Part shown: positions 16,701 through 25,546 of the stretch, one piece after another
Layout: every line of letters starts with the position of its first letter
Position numbering within the stretch: the first letter of the stretch is position 1
Source of the DNA: Promicromonospora thailandica
GTDB taxonomy: Bacteria; Actinomycetota; Actinomycetes; Actinomycetales; Cellulomonadaceae
Assembly: GCF_024171955.1 (NCBI RefSeq)
Contig: NZ_JAMTCS010000013.1
Coordinates: 62,001-126,000, forward strand
Reading direction: 5' to 3'
DNA length: 64,000 nt
Made by a program: the position numbers and the translations under genes
The notes under the pieces: generated by a model
The model's database searches: none
The model's input: the letters and a program-made list of their open reading frames with translations, nothing else
Told to the model about the DNA's origin: nothing

Positions 16701-19700
16701 CCATGATCGACACCCTGTTCGGGATGATCCCGGCCGCGTCCACGGGCCGGCAGTGGGTGGCCCGCGACCTCCAGCTCGTCAACTGGGGCGGCTACGACGG
16801 CTACCACCGCGTGCGGCTGGCGCCCACCGCGACGCTGCTGTCCGGTGGTTCCGGCTCGGGCAAGTCCACCCTGATGGACGCCTACATCGCGCTGCTCATG
16901 CCGCACACCACGCCGTTCAACGGCGCGTCCAACGGCAGCGTCGTGGGGCGGCCGCGGGGCAAGGACCAGCGCAACATCCTGTCCTACGCCCGCGGCAAGA
17001 TCGACGAGTCGCGCACCGACGACGGCACCCGCCAGCGCGTGCTGCGCGGCGACGGCCGGGACACGTGGTCGGCGATCGCGATGACCTGGGCGGACCAGGC
17101 GGGTGCGGAGTTCACCGCCGTGCGTGCCTGGTACGTGCCGGCCGCGGCGCGCACGCTCGAGGAGGTGGTCGCGCTGCGGGCCACGTGCGACGGCCCGTTC
17201 GACCTGCGCGACCTGGAGTCCGCGGCGGCCCGCCGCCTGGCCCGCCCGGCCGTGGTCGACGCCGGGCTCACGCCCTTCGACACCGACCGCGAGCTCACGG
17301 CGCGGCTGCACTCCACGCTGGGCATCGGCGCGTCCGGCGACGGCAACAAGGCCGTGGCGCTGCTGGGCCGCATCCAGGCCGGCCAGCAGATCACCACCGT
17401 GGACGCCCTCTACAAGGCGATGGTCCTGGAGGAGCCCGACACGCTCGCCACGGCCGACGAGGTGGTCGAGCACTTCGACGAGCTCGCCGGCACGCGCGAG
17501 CAGATGATCACCGCGCGCCAGCAGGTCAACGCGCTGTCCGGCATCCGGGCCCACCACGCCGCGCTGGGCGGCGCCGTGGAGCGCCTGCGCGTCATCGAGC
17601 GGGTCGGGTCGTTCGCCGACGCGGCGTCGCCCGCCGCGCTGTGGCGGCACGAGCGGCGCCTGGACCTGCTGCGGGCCGTCGAGCGCGACGTGCAGGCGGG
17701 GCACCGGGACGCGCTGGCCCGCGCGGAGGAGACGCGGGCCCGGATCGCCGCGGCCAAGTCGGAGCTCGACGGCGCGCAGGAGACCCTGCGGGCGTCGGGC
17801 GGCGACCGGCTGGCCACCGCGCAGCGCGAGCTGAAGGGCGTCGACGCGCGGCTCGCCGAGGTCGGGCGCGCCCGGGGCCGGCTGGACACGGCGCTCGGCG
17901 TGCTGGGCGTGCCCGCCGCCACGGAGGCCGAGTTCGCCGCGGTCGCGGCCCGGGCCCGCGCGGCGACGGCCGACGCCGGCGCGAAGCGCGCCGCGCGGGA
18001 TGCGTTCGGCGATGCGATGTCGGTGCGCAACACCGCGCGGGCGGACCTCGCGGAGCTGGAGGCCGAACGGTCGGCGGCCGCCGCGCGGCGCGGCAACATC
18101 CCCGACCACCTGCACCGGGCGCGCGCCGTCCTCGCGGAGGCCGCCGGGCTCACGCCGGAGGACCTGCCGTTCGTGGGCGAGCTGCTGGAGGTGCGCACCG
18201 AGTTCGAGCCGTGGCGCGGGGCGTTCAACCTCGCGCTCGGCGGGTTCGCCACGAAGATGCTCATCGACACCGCCCACGTCCAGGCGTTCCGCAAGGCGAT
18301 CGACGGTGTGCCCACGACCACCCGGGTGCGGTTCGAGGGCGTGCCCACCGGCATGCGCGACGACGTCGGCGTGGACTCGCGGACCCTGCCCGGACGCCTC
18401 GACGTGCGCGGCGGGCCGTTCGCCGGATGGCTCAGGCACGAGCTGGCGCAGCGTTTCGCCTACGTCTGCGTCGACACCCCCGGGCAGCTCGGCCAGCACA
18501 AGATGGCGCTGACCCGCGCCGGGCAGCAGTCCGAGGGGCGCCGGGGCGCGCACGGCGGCAGCCTGCGGTCCAACGTGCTCGGGTTCACCAACGGCCTCGT
18601 CCTGGCCGACCTGGACGACCGGATCGCCCGCGCCCGGCAGCGCCTCGCCGAGGTGGAGCAGCGCGTCGCGGACGCCGAGGCCCGGCTCAACCGGCACGAC
18701 GACGAGCTCGAGGCGTACCGCACGGTCAGCGCGCTGACCTGGGACCAGGTCGACGTGGCCGCCGTGGAGGCCGAGCGCGCCCGCTGGGCCGACGTGATCC
18801 AGGAGGTCACGGCCGGCAATCCCGAGATCACGCACCTGCGGGAGCAGTCGGCCCGGCTCGGGACGCTGATCGACGACCTCAACCAGGAGCTCGGCAAGAC
18901 GACGGCGCAGGCCGAGTCGCTGGAGGAACGCTGGACCGCCGTCACCGACGAGGTGGACGAGGCGCAGCGGGCTCTCGACGACGCCGAGGCGGCCGAGGTC
19001 GCCGTCGGCCCGGACGAGCGCACGTACCTCGACGCGCTCTTCGGCACCGCCGACCCGCCCCAGGCGCACGACCCGGAGGCCGCCGCGGCCGCGCTCGCGG
19101 CGTTCGACGGCGCGCTGCGGCAGGCCGCCGAACGGCTCAAGGCTGACCGCGAGGCCGCCCGCGCCGCGCTCGACGGGTCCCGGGAGGCGCTGCGCCGCAC
19201 GTTCGAGACGTTCAAGGAGCGCTGGCAGGACCCGAACCTGGGCACCGACCCGGACGAGTCCTTCGCCGACTACGACAGGATCCTGACCGACCTGGAGGCG
19301 AACGGCCTGCACGAGCTGGAGGCCGAGTGGCGCAACAGCCTGCTGCGGCTGTCGGGCAACGACCTGGCCGACCTGCACAGCGCCCTGGCGGGCGCGGTGC
19401 GGGAGATCAAGGAGCGGATCGGCCCGGTCAACGAGATCCTGGCGGACCTGCCGTTCGCCGACGACGGGCACCGGCTGCGGATCGACGCGCGCGACAACCA
19501 GTCGGCCGTCGTCGGTGCCTTCCGCAAGGAGCTGCGCGCCCTGCGCGAGACCCTCGGCCAGGAGGCCACCGACGCGGAACGGGAGCGGCGCTACCTGCGC
19601 ACGGCGCGCCTCGTCGACCGGATCCGGCGCACCGCACCGGACTTCGCCGACCTCGTGGACGTCCGGCGCCACGTGCGGCTCAGCGCCGAGAAGGTGGACC

Positions 19701-20059
19701 TCGACGGCAACCACGTGGCCCACTACGACGGCATCGGGGAGAAGTCCGGCGGCGAGTCGCAGGAGCTGGTCGCGTTCATCGTCGGTGCCGCGCTGCGCTA
19801 CCAGCTCGGCGACGCCGGGGCCGAGCGGCCGCGGTACGCGCCCGTGTTCCTGGACGAGGCCCTCATCAAGGCGGACGCCCGGTTCACCGGCCGCGCCGTC
19901 GGCGCGTGGCGCGGGCTGGGGTTCCAGCTCGTCATCGGCGCGCCGAACGACAAGTACAGCGCCCTGGAACCGCACGTGGACCTCAAGTACGTGGTGCTCA
20001 AGGACGACTCGGGACGCTCGCGCACCAAGGCGGTAGCCGGGGTGGCCGACCGTCCCTAG
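16697..20059 (+). CDS. jetC: JetC-like SMC ATPase, Wadjet subunit
   Basis: 1120 residues. Walker [10 protein letters not shown] lies at 50-58. Long coiled coils run through the Arg/Glu/Ala-rich middle, with the hinge region near residues 500-600. The C-terminal head has the signature [14 protein letters not shown] (from ~1014) and Walker [13 protein letters not shown] (~1049). This is the MukB/JetC class that powers loop extrusion of plasmid DNA. The usual fourth gene jetD (Toprim-like nuclease) does not follow: the stop TAG is immediately shared, base for base, with a convergent VanY-like gene. All catalytic motifs appear intact. Confidence 0.92.
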   Translation: MTMIDTLFGMIPAASTGRQWVARDLQLVNWGGYDGYHRVRLAPTATLLSGGSGSGKSTLMDAYIALLMPHTTPFNGASNGSVVGRPRGKDQRNILSYARGKIDESRTDDGTRQRVLRGDGRDTWSAIAMTWADQAGAEFTAVRAWYVPAAARTLEEVVALRATCDGPFDLRDLESAAARRLARPAVVDAGLTPFDTDRELTARLHSTLGIGASGDGNKAVALLGRIQAGQQITTVDALYKAMVLEEPDTLATADEVVEHFDELAGTREQMITARQQVNALSGIRAHHAALGGAVERLRVIERVGSFADAASPAALWRHERRLDLLRAVERDVQAGHRDALARAEETRARIAAAKSELDGAQETLRASGGDRLATAQRELKGVDARLAEVGRARGRLDTALGVLGVPAATEAEFAAVAARARAATADAGAKRAARDAFGDAMSVRNTARADLAELEAERSAAAARRGNIPDHLHRARAVLAEAAGLTPEDLPFVGELLEVRTEFEPWRGAFNLALGGFATKMLIDTAHVQAFRKAIDGVPTTTRVRFEGVPTGMRDDVGVDSRTLPGRLDVRGGPFAGWLRHELAQRFAYVCVDTPGQLGQHKMALTRAGQQSEGRRGAHGGSLRSNVLGFTNGLVLADLDDRIARARQRLAEVEQRVADAEARLNRHDDELEAYRTVSALTWDQVDVAAVEAERARWADVIQEVTAGNPEITHLREQSARLGTLIDDLNQELGKTTAQAESLEERWTAVTDEVDEAQRALDDAEAAEVAVGPDERTYLDALFGTADPPQAHDPEAAAAALAAFDGALRQAAERLKADREAARAALDGSREALRRTFETFKERWQDPNLGTDPDESFADYDRILTDLEANGLHELEAEWRNSLLRLSGNDLADLHSALAGAVREIKERIGPVNEILADLPFADDGHRLRIDARDNQSAVVGAFRKELRALRETLGQEATDAERERRYLRTARLVDRIRRTAPDFADLVDVRRHVRLSAEKVDLDGNHVAHYDGIGEKSGGESQELVAFIVGAALRYQLGDAGAERPRYAPVFLDEALIKADARFTGRAVGAWRGLGFQLVIGAPNDKYSALEPHVDLKYVVLKDDSGRSRTKAVAGVADRP

Positions 20060-20700
20060 CGGCCCCGCCCCACCGTGGCCGCCCCCGGCGAGCTGTCCTC
20101 CAGCAGGTCCGGGCACGAGCCGCCCGGGGCGGTCCGCAGCTCGAAGTGCCACACCTCGTTGGCGTACACCTGGCACAGGCCGTGGTCAGTGCCGTGCTCC
20201 AGCATCCAGTAGGCGCCCTCGGTGGGCCCGATGTCCACGGCCTCGCCCGTGACGTGCCGGGACAGCTCGGGGGTGCTCACGGTGCGGCGCGCCTCCTCGA
20301 GGCTGCCGGTCCGGCGCACGGCGTCGTCCAGGAGCCGCTGCTGGAACGCGGGGCTGCGCCAGCCGCTGGTGACCCAGAGGTCCACGCCGGCCGCCGCGGC
20401 GTCGTCGGCGGCCCGGCGGACGGTCGCGGCCAGGTCGGGGTCCAGCCCGGTGATCGCGGGCAGGTCGTCGTCCAGGGTCGCCCCGCCGTCCGGCACGGCG
20501 CCCCCGGCCACACCGGTGGGCCCCGACGGGCCGGTGCCCGTCAGGTCCTCGACGACCTCCACCACGGGGGAGCCGGCTCGGTCGAGCAGGGGGTACGCGC
20601 CGAAGACCGCGAGCAGCACGGCGGCCGCGGCGACCAGGGCCACCGGCGTCCGGCGGGCGGGCGGGGCGGGGGAGAGCGGGGTGCGTTCGTCGGTCGTCAT
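20056..20700 (-). CDS. VanY-like D-alanyl-D-alanine carboxypeptidase
   Basis: 214 residues. One N-terminal membrane helix (about 19-38) anchors an extracytoplasmic Peptidase_M15/VanY domain. The zinc and substrate motifs are visible: SGWRSPAFQQRL, SRHVTGEAVDIGP (SxHxxGxAxD) and EVWHFEL (ExxH). The enzyme removes the terminal D-Ala from peptidoglycan stem pentapeptides. The gene is divergent from a VanRS-like two-component system with 88 bp between starts, which suggests joint control. Its stop codon overlaps that of jetC tail to tail (CTAG). Confidence 0.88.
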   Translation of the reverse strand: MTTDERTPLSPAPPARRTPVALVAAAAVLLAVFGAYPLLDRAGSPVVEVVEDLTGTGPSGPTGVAGGAVPDGGATLDDDLPAITGLDPDLAATVRRAADDAAAAGVDLWVTSGWRSPAFQQRLLDDAVRRTGSLEEARRTVSTPELSRHVTGEAVDIGPTEGAYWMLEHGTDHGLCQVYANEVWHFELRTAPGGSCPDLLEDSSPGAATVGRGR

Positions 20701-20788
20701 GCGCCCAGCCCAGCGTGCGCCCTGTTGCGAGAGCGTCTCCGGTTCTCGATACGCCCGCGATATGCGCGCGCCGGTAGCGTGTGGAGGC

Positions 20789-21472
20789 ATGCGCGTGCTG
20801 GTGGTGGAGGACGAGCCGTACCTCGCGGAGGCGATCCGCGACGGGCTGCGGCTGGAGGCGATGGCCGCCGACGTCGCGCCCGACGGCGGCGCGGCCCTGG
20901 ACCTCGTGGCCACCACCGCCTACGACGTGGTGGTGCTCGACCGGGACGTCCCGGTGGTGCACGGCGACGAGGTGGCGCGCCGCGTGGTGGCCGGGCACCC
21001 CGGCGTCCGCATCCTGATGCTGACCGCCGCCGGCGGGCTCACCGACAAGGTGACCGGGTTCGAGCTGGGCGCCGACGACTACCTCACCAAGCCGTTCGCG
21101 ATGCGCGAGCTCGTGCTCCGGCTGCGTGCCCTGGCGCGCCGGCCGGAGGCGACCGCGCCGCCGGTGCTCCAGGTCGGGCCGGTCCGGCTCGACCCCTACC
21201 GCCGCGAGGTCTACCGCGACGACCGCTACGTCGCGCTGACGCGCAAGCAGTTCGCCGTCCTGGAGGTGCTCGTGCGGGCCGGCGGCGGCGTGGTCAGCGC
21301 CGAGGAGCTGCTCCACCGCGCCTGGGACGAGAACGCCGACCCGTTCACCAACGCCGTGCGCATCACCATCTCCACGCTGCGCAAGCGGCTCGGCGACCCG
21401 TGGCTCATCCACACGGTGCCCGGCGTCGGCTACCGGTTCGGCGCGGGGCCCGACGACGGACCCGGGGCATGA
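20789..21472 (+). CDS. OmpR/VanR-family response regulator
   Basis: 227 residues. The receiver domain has the acidic pair VVEDE, phospho-acceptor aspartate in VVVLDRDVPVVHG, and lysine in LTKPF; the C-terminal winged helix ends with RITISTLRKRLGDPWLIHTVPGVGYRF. It is closest in style to VanR/CseB of actinobacteria. GGAGG is 4 nt before the ATG, and TAGCGT (20775-20780) is the likely -10. It overlaps the kinase gene by 4 nt (ATGA) and is divergent from the vanY-like gene. Confidence 0.92.
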   Translation: MRVLVVEDEPYLAEAIRDGLRLEAMAADVAPDGGAALDLVATTAYDVVVLDRDVPVVHGDEVARRVVAGHPGVRILMLTAAGGLTDKVTGFELGADDYLTKPFAMRELVLRLRALARRPEATAPPVLQVGPVRLDPYRREVYRDDRYVALTRKQFAVLEVLVRAGGGVVSAEELLHRAWDENADPFTNAVRITISTLRKRLGDPWLIHTVPGVGYRFGAGPDDGPGA

Positions 21473-22614
21473 CGCCCGCCGGGACCGCCCGCCGGCGCGG
21501 GCTGTCGGTGCGGATGCGGCTGACGCTCAGCTACGCCGGCTTCCTCGTCGTGGCCGGCACGGTCATGTTCGCGGGCCTCCTGCTCGTGCTGCGGTACGTG
21601 CCCGACGAGAACCTCACCGTCATGCGCGGCGGCGGCTTCGCGCCCGACCGCTCCGACCTGCTCGACGTCGCGGTGCCGATCTCGGCGGCCGCCGTCGGCT
21701 TCCTGGCTCTGGTGGGTCTCGCGGGCGGCTGGGTCCTGGCCGGCCGCATGCTGCGGCCGCTGGACCGTATCGGCGAGGCGGCGGCGCTGGCCGCCGGTGG
21801 TTCGCTCACCCACCGCATCGCCCTGGACGGGCCCGACGACGAGCTGCGCCGGCTCGCCGACACCTTCGACCTCATGCTCGCCCGCCTGGAGCGTGCGTTC
21901 GAGAACCAGCGACGGTTCACCGCCAACGCGTCGCACGAGCTGCGGACGCCGAACACCGTGATGAAGGCGCTGATCGAGGTGGCGCAGGCCGACCCGGCCG
22001 GGCGGGACGTGGACCGCCTGCTGGAGCGGCTGCACGAGACGAACGAGCGGTCGATCGGGATCGTGGAGTCGCTGCTCCGCCTCGCCCGGCTCGACCACTC
22101 GCGCGGCGGGCGCGGTGACCTGCTCGCGGAACCGGCCGACCTCGCCGACGTGGCCCGTGCCGCGCTCGCGGCCGTGCCGGACACCGCGGCCCCGGGCGCC
22201 CCACGGATCGTCCCGGTGCTCGGTGCGGCGCCCGTGCGCGGCGACCGCGCGCTGCTCGAGCAGCTCGCCGGCAACCTGGTGGGCAACGCCGTACGGCACA
22301 ACCTGCGCGCGGGCGGCACCGTCTGGCTGACCACGGGACCCGACGACCAGGGACGGTCGGCCCTGGTCGTCGAGAGCACGGGGGAGCCGCTGGACACGCA
22401 GGCGGTGGACACGCTGGTGGAGCCGTTCGTCCGGGCGGCGGACCGGACGCGCCGTCAGGGCCGGGTGCCCGGGAGCGGGCTGGGCCTCGCGATCGTCGCC
22501 GCGGTCGCCCGGGCCCACGACGCGGACCTCGCGCTGCGGGCCCGGCCGGGCGGCGGCCTGCGCGTCACGGTCACGTTCCCGGCGGCGGCTCAGCGGGAGG
22601 CGAGCGCCGGGTAG
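21469..22614 (+). CDS. Sensor histidine kinase, VanS-like
   Basis: 381 residues. Two membrane helices (about 21-42 and 67-92) flank a short ~25-residue extracytoplasmic loop, followed by a HAMP linker (GRMLRPLDRIGEAAALAAGG). The H-box is FTANASHELRTPNTVMKAL; N-box EQLAGNLVGNAVRHN and G-box GSGLGLAIVAAVARAH follow. The very short sensor loop suggests sensing in the membrane, as in VanS or CseC. The start overlaps the regulator stop. Its last 25 nt overlap the convergent SDR gene. Confidence 0.92.
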   Translation: MTPAGTARRRGLSVRMRLTLSYAGFLVVAGTVMFAGLLLVLRYVPDENLTVMRGGGFAPDRSDLLDVAVPISAAAVGFLALVGLAGGWVLAGRMLRPLDRIGEAAALAAGGSLTHRIALDGPDDELRRLADTFDLMLARLERAFENQRRFTANASHELRTPNTVMKALIEVAQADPAGRDVDRLLERLHETNERSIGIVESLLRLARLDHSRGGRGDLLAEPADLADVARAALAAVPDTAAPGAPRIVPVLGAAPVRGDRALLEQLAGNLVGNAVRHNLRAGGTVWLTTGPDDQGRSALVVESTGEPLDTQAVDTLVEPFVRAADRTRRQGRVPGSGLGLAIVAAVARAHDADLALRARPGGGLRVTVTFPAAAQREASAG

Positions 22615-23294
22615 AGCGCGGTCAGGGGCGCCGACAGGGCCTCCTTGACCTCGCGGCTCGCCTCGTCGGCGAGCACCTCGTGGTCCCCGGCCTCCAGGCC
22701 GTCGAGGATGGCCGCCACCATGTCGCGCGGGTCCTCCTTCGGCACGTCGAGCGCCGCGGTCATCGGCGTGTCCGTGTACCCGAGGTGCGCGCCGACCACG
22801 TGCGTGCCCTGGCCGAGCAGCTCGAGGCGCAGCGCGTTGGTGAACGACCAGAAGGCGGCCTTGGTGGCGGAGTAGGTGCCCATGGCCAGCCAGCTGAGCG
22901 AGGAGTGCACGTCGACGATCGCGCCACCCCCGTTGCGGCCCAGCACGGGCGCGAACGCCTGCACGACGGCGACCTGGCCGTACACGTTGGTCTCGAAGAC
23001 CCTGCGGATGTCGTCGAGCGGGGTACGCAGCACCGGCAGGCGCGGCGCGCTGATGCCCGCGTTGTTGATGAGCACCGTCACGTCCGGGGCCTGCTCCGCG
23101 GCCGCGGCGACCGACTCGGGCGAGGTGATGTCCAGGGTCAGGGGCACGACGCGCTCGTCGTCCCACGCACGGGGGGTACGGGCGCTGGCGTAGACCTTCG
23201 TCGCGCCCCTCAGGAGGGCCTCGGCCACGAATCCGCGGCCGAGGCCGCCGTTCGCACCCGTGACCAGGACGACGGCGTTGCGGAGGTCGGTCAT
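22590..23294 (-). CDS. Short-chain dehydrogenase/reductase
   Basis: 234 residues. The Rossmann motif is LVTGANGGLGRGFVAEAL, the NNAG motif is LINNAGISAP, and the catalytic residues lie in DVHSSLSW and YSATKAAFWSF (YxxxK). Such SDR oxidoreductases use NAD(P)H on aldehydes, ketones or alcohols. The start at 23294 is supported by the conserved first strand and a GAAAG-type site upstream. The gene is divergent from an HxlR regulator across a short region with a palindrome, the usual layout of a redox-stress inducible SDR. Confidence 0.9.
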   Translation of the reverse strand: MTDLRNAVVLVTGANGGLGRGFVAEALLRGATKVYASARTPRAWDDERVVPLTLDITSPESVAAAAEQAPDVTVLINNAGISAPRLPVLRTPLDDIRRVFETNVYGQVAVVQAFAPVLGRNGGGAIVDVHSSLSWLAMGTYSATKAAFWSFTNALRLELLGQGTHVVGAHLGYTDTPMTAALDVPKEDPRDMVAAILDGLEAGDHEVLADEASREVKEALSAPLTALYPALASR

Positions 23295-23336
23295 GGATGT
23301 ACTCGCTTTCTGGCGGGCGCCGGCAGGCACCGCTGA

Positions 23337-23377
23337 GTTGGAAACTCCAACGTAGCATCTCGATTGGAAAACACAAC
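23337..23377. promoter_or_regulatory. HxlR operator: palindrome plus degenerate second copy
   Basis: A perfect GTTGGA-AAC-TCCAAC palindrome (23337-23351) is followed 26 bp later by a degenerate version ATTGGAAAACACAAC (23363-23377), in the spacer between the divergent SDR and HxlR genes. The two sites on related helix faces fit binding of two HxlR dimers. Confidence 0.6.
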
Positions 23378-23386
23378 CCAGCGCGT

Positions 23387-23392
23387 TAGGCT
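23387..23392 (+). promoter_or_regulatory. -10 hexamer, leaderless start of the HxlR gene
   Basis: TAGGCT ends 6 nt before the ATG at 23399, just downstream of the operator copies. Confidence 0.5.
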
Positions 23393-23398
23393 GGCGGT

Positions 23399-23866
23399 AT
23401 GGACGTGACCCCGCGCGAACGCAACGACCGGTGCTCGATCGCACGCAGCCTGCAGGTGCTGGGGGAGAAGTGGTCGCTGCTCGTGGTGCGCGAGGCGGTG
23501 CTCGGCGTCACCCGGTTCGCCGACTTCCGCGCGCGGCTCGGTGTCGCGCCCGACGTGCTCGCCGCGCGGCTGGAGACCCTGGTCGAGGGCGGGGTGCTGG
23601 AGCGCCGGCCCTACCGGGACGCGGGGCAGCGGCAGCGCGACGAGTACGTGCTCACCCCGATGGGCATGGAGCTCCAGCCGGTGCTGGCCGCCTTCGTCGC
23701 GTGGGGCGACGAGCACCGCCCGTCGGGGTTCGGGCCGTCGATCGTGTACGTCGACAAGGAGACGAGCAAGCCCGTGCGCCTGGCGTTCCTGGCCGACGAC
23801 GGGCGGGAGCTCGGCGTGGACGACGTCACCGTCGTGGCGGGCCCGGGGGCGCCGGTCGCGGCGTGA
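23399..23866 (+). CDS. HxlR family transcriptional regulator
   Basis: 155 residues. The winged helix with CSIARSLQVLGEKWSLLVVREAVLGVTRFADFRARLGVAPDVLAARL and EYVLTPMGMEL is a full HxlR domain; the C-terminal ~40 residues form an extra beta-rich tail. A cysteine at the start of the helix (NDRCSIA) is at the place where redox-sensing HxlR proteins (HypR, QorR) form disulfides. It probably represses the divergent SDR gene through the GTTGGA palindromes. Confidence 0.88.
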   Translation: MDVTPRERNDRCSIARSLQVLGEKWSLLVVREAVLGVTRFADFRARLGVAPDVLAARLETLVEGGVLERRPYRDAGQRQRDEYVLTPMGMELQPVLAAFVAWGDEHRPSGFGPSIVYVDKETSKPVRLAFLADDGRELGVDDVTVVAGPGAPVAA

Positions 23867-23867
23867 T

Positions 23868-23906
23868 CCCGGGCCGGGCGGCGCGCCGTGCGGTGCCCGG
23901 CCCGGG
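23868..23906. terminator. Bidirectional hairpin terminator
   Basis: Arms CCCGGGCCGGGC (23868-23879) and GCCCGGCCCGGG (23895-23906) form a perfect 12-bp stem with a 15-nt loop between convergent hxlR-type and GntR genes. Confidence 0.65.
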
Positions 23907-23912
23907 TGGCGG

Positions 23913-24578
23913 TCAGTCCTGCGGGGCGTCCGGGGGCGTGGTCGGTAGCGTCGTCCACACCGTCGCGGCGATCTGCGCGGCGCGATCGCCGTCGCGGTCC
24001 GCGAGCGCCGCGATGAGGTCGTCGTGGCGGTCCGCGGACGCGGCGCCGGCCACCGAGGAGAACCGGAGCCGCTCGGCGCGGCGCAGCACGGGGGTGTACT
24101 GGTCCAGCACGGCGGCCAGCGCCCGGTTGGAGGCGACCCGGACGCAGACGTCGTGCAGCTCGTCGTCGGCCAGGAGCGCCGCCTCGATGTCGCCCGCGTC
24201 GACCGCCGCGCGGAACCGGGTGTTCGCCTGGCGCATCGCGTCGAGGTCGTCCGGGGTGAGGTTGCCGACCGACTCGCGCACCGCGAGCTGCTGCATCGCC
24301 GCGACCACGTCGCGGGCCTCGTGCACGGCGCGCTCGGACAGGGAGCTCACGGTGGTGGAGCGGCCCGGCTGTGCCGCGACGAGCCCGGCCTCGGCGAGGC
24401 GGAGCAGGGCCTCGCGGACCGGGGTGCGGCTGACGCCGAGCCAGCCGGCCAGGTCGATGTCGCGCAGCTGCTCGCCGGGGGCGAGGGTGCCGTCGACGAT
24501 GGCGTCGCGGAGCCGGTGGTAGACGTCGTCCCGGAGCAGGCGCCGGTCGATCGCCGGGGCGTTCTGTGGGATGGGCAT
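23913..24578 (-). CDS. GntR family regulator, FadR subfamily (FCD)
   Basis: 221 residues from ATG 24578 (a GTG 21 nt upstream would add MESAIYC). The winged helix DVYHRLRDAIVDGTLAPGEQLRDIDLAGWLGVSRTPVREALLRL is followed by an all-helical FCD domain with the conserved DDELHDVCVRVASN. FCD regulators respond to small carboxylates. GCAATATATTGC abuts the ATG and recurs in the divergent promoter, so the protein probably represses itself and the hydrolase gene at 24693. Confidence 0.88.
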   Translation of the reverse strand: MPIPQNAPAIDRRLLRDDVYHRLRDAIVDGTLAPGEQLRDIDLAGWLGVSRTPVREALLRLAEAGLVAAQPGRSTTVSSLSERAVHEARDVVAAMQQLAVRESVGNLTPDDLDAMRQANTRFRAAVDAGDIEAALLADDELHDVCVRVASNRALAAVLDQYTPVLRRAERLRFSSVAGAASADRHDDLIAALADRDGDRAAQIAATVWTTLPTTPPDAPQD

Positions 24579-24649
24579 GCAATATATTGCGCTCTCCACG
24601 GGAATATACGCAAGCCGCTGTCGCTTCTACCGCGTGCGCGATATATTGC
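24579..24649. promoter_or_regulatory. GntR operator copies (GCAATATATTGC)
   Basis: A perfect 12-bp palindrome GCAATATATTGC at 24579-24590 and a one-mismatch copy GCGATATATTGC at 24638-24649 flank a degenerate half copy (GGAATATACGCA, 24601-24612). This AT-rich island stands out in a GC-rich window and covers the divergent promoters of the GntR and hydrolase genes. Confidence 0.65.
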
Positions 24650-24692
24650 ATACTGGTCGCGCGACCGTAGAACGAGAGACAAGGAACCCGTC

Positions 24693-25508
24693 ATGAACCT
24701 CAAGCGCTCCCTCCTCGCCGCGGGCGTCGCGCTGGCCGCGGCCTTCGCCGTCGGCACCGCCCCGGCCCTCGCCGGCGGGAAGCCCACCGGGCCCGAGAAG
24801 CCCACCGTCGTGCTGGTCCACGGCGCCTTCGCCGACTCCTCGAGCTGGAACGGCGTGCTCCCCGACCTGCAGCGCAAGGGCTACCCGGTCATCGCCCCGG
24901 CCAACCCGCTGCGCGGACTGCACAGCGACGCGGCCTACCTGCGCAGCGTGCTCGACACCATCGACGGCCCGATCGTGCTCGCGGGCCACTCCTACGGCGG
25001 GTCGGTGCTGAGCGAGGCCGCCGCGGGCGACCCCGACGTCAAGGCGCTCGTCTACATCGCGAGCTTCCAGCTCGACGTGGGCGAGAGCACCGCGGAGCTG
25101 GCCGGGAAGTTCCCCGGTGGGCAGCTCGGCGCGGCACTCGACCAGCGGCCGTTCCCCACCGCGGACGGCGGCACCGGCACCGACCTCTACGTCCAGCCCG
25201 CACAGTTCCGCCGCGTGTTCGCCGCCGACGTGCCACGCCGCACCACCGACCTGATGGCCGCCACGCAGCGCCCGATCGCGGAGTCCGCGCTCGCCGACAC
25301 CGCCACGCAGGCTGCCTGGAAGACCATCCCGAGCTGGTCGCTGATCACCACGCAGGACCTGACCATCCCGCTGCGCTCGATGCGCTTCATGTCCGACCGC
25401 GCGGGCTCGCACAGCGTCGAGATCAAGGCCTCGCACGCGGTCGCGGTGTCCCGGCCGCACGCCGTGTCCGGCATCATCGACACGGCCGCCCGCGCCACGG
25501 CCCGCTGA
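24693..25508 (+). CDS. Secreted alpha/beta hydrolase
   Basis: 271 residues. A signal peptide (LKRSLLAAGVALAAAF, cleavage after APALA near residue 27) directs export. The fold shows LVHGAFADSSSW (oxyanion region), nucleophile S100 in AGHSYGGS, and a C-terminal histidine in KASHAVAVSRP. It resembles salicylate esterase/EstC-like hydrolases common in actinobacteria. It is divergent from the GntR regulator and followed after 38 bp by an MBL-fold gene on the same strand, likely one operon. Confidence 0.88.
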   Translation: MNLKRSLLAAGVALAAAFAVGTAPALAGGKPTGPEKPTVVLVHGAFADSSSWNGVLPDLQRKGYPVIAPANPLRGLHSDAAYLRSVLDTIDGPIVLAGHSYGGSVLSEAAAGDPDVKALVYIASFQLDVGESTAELAGKFPGGQLGAALDQRPFPTADGGTGTDLYVQPAQFRRVFAADVPRRTTDLMAATQRPIAESALADTATQAAWKTIPSWSLITTQDLTIPLRSMRFMSDRAGSHSVEIKASHAVAVSRPHAVSGIIDTAARATAR

Positions 25509-25546
25509 CCCGACCGTCCCCGCCCGACACACCCAGGGAGAACCTC

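Noticed and set aside
16301-20176. Very long open frame antisense to jetC
   Set aside because: It is a GC-rich shadow of the jetABC coding strand; composition is His/Arg/Ala/Gly-biased without any domain, and the SMC motifs lie on the other strand.
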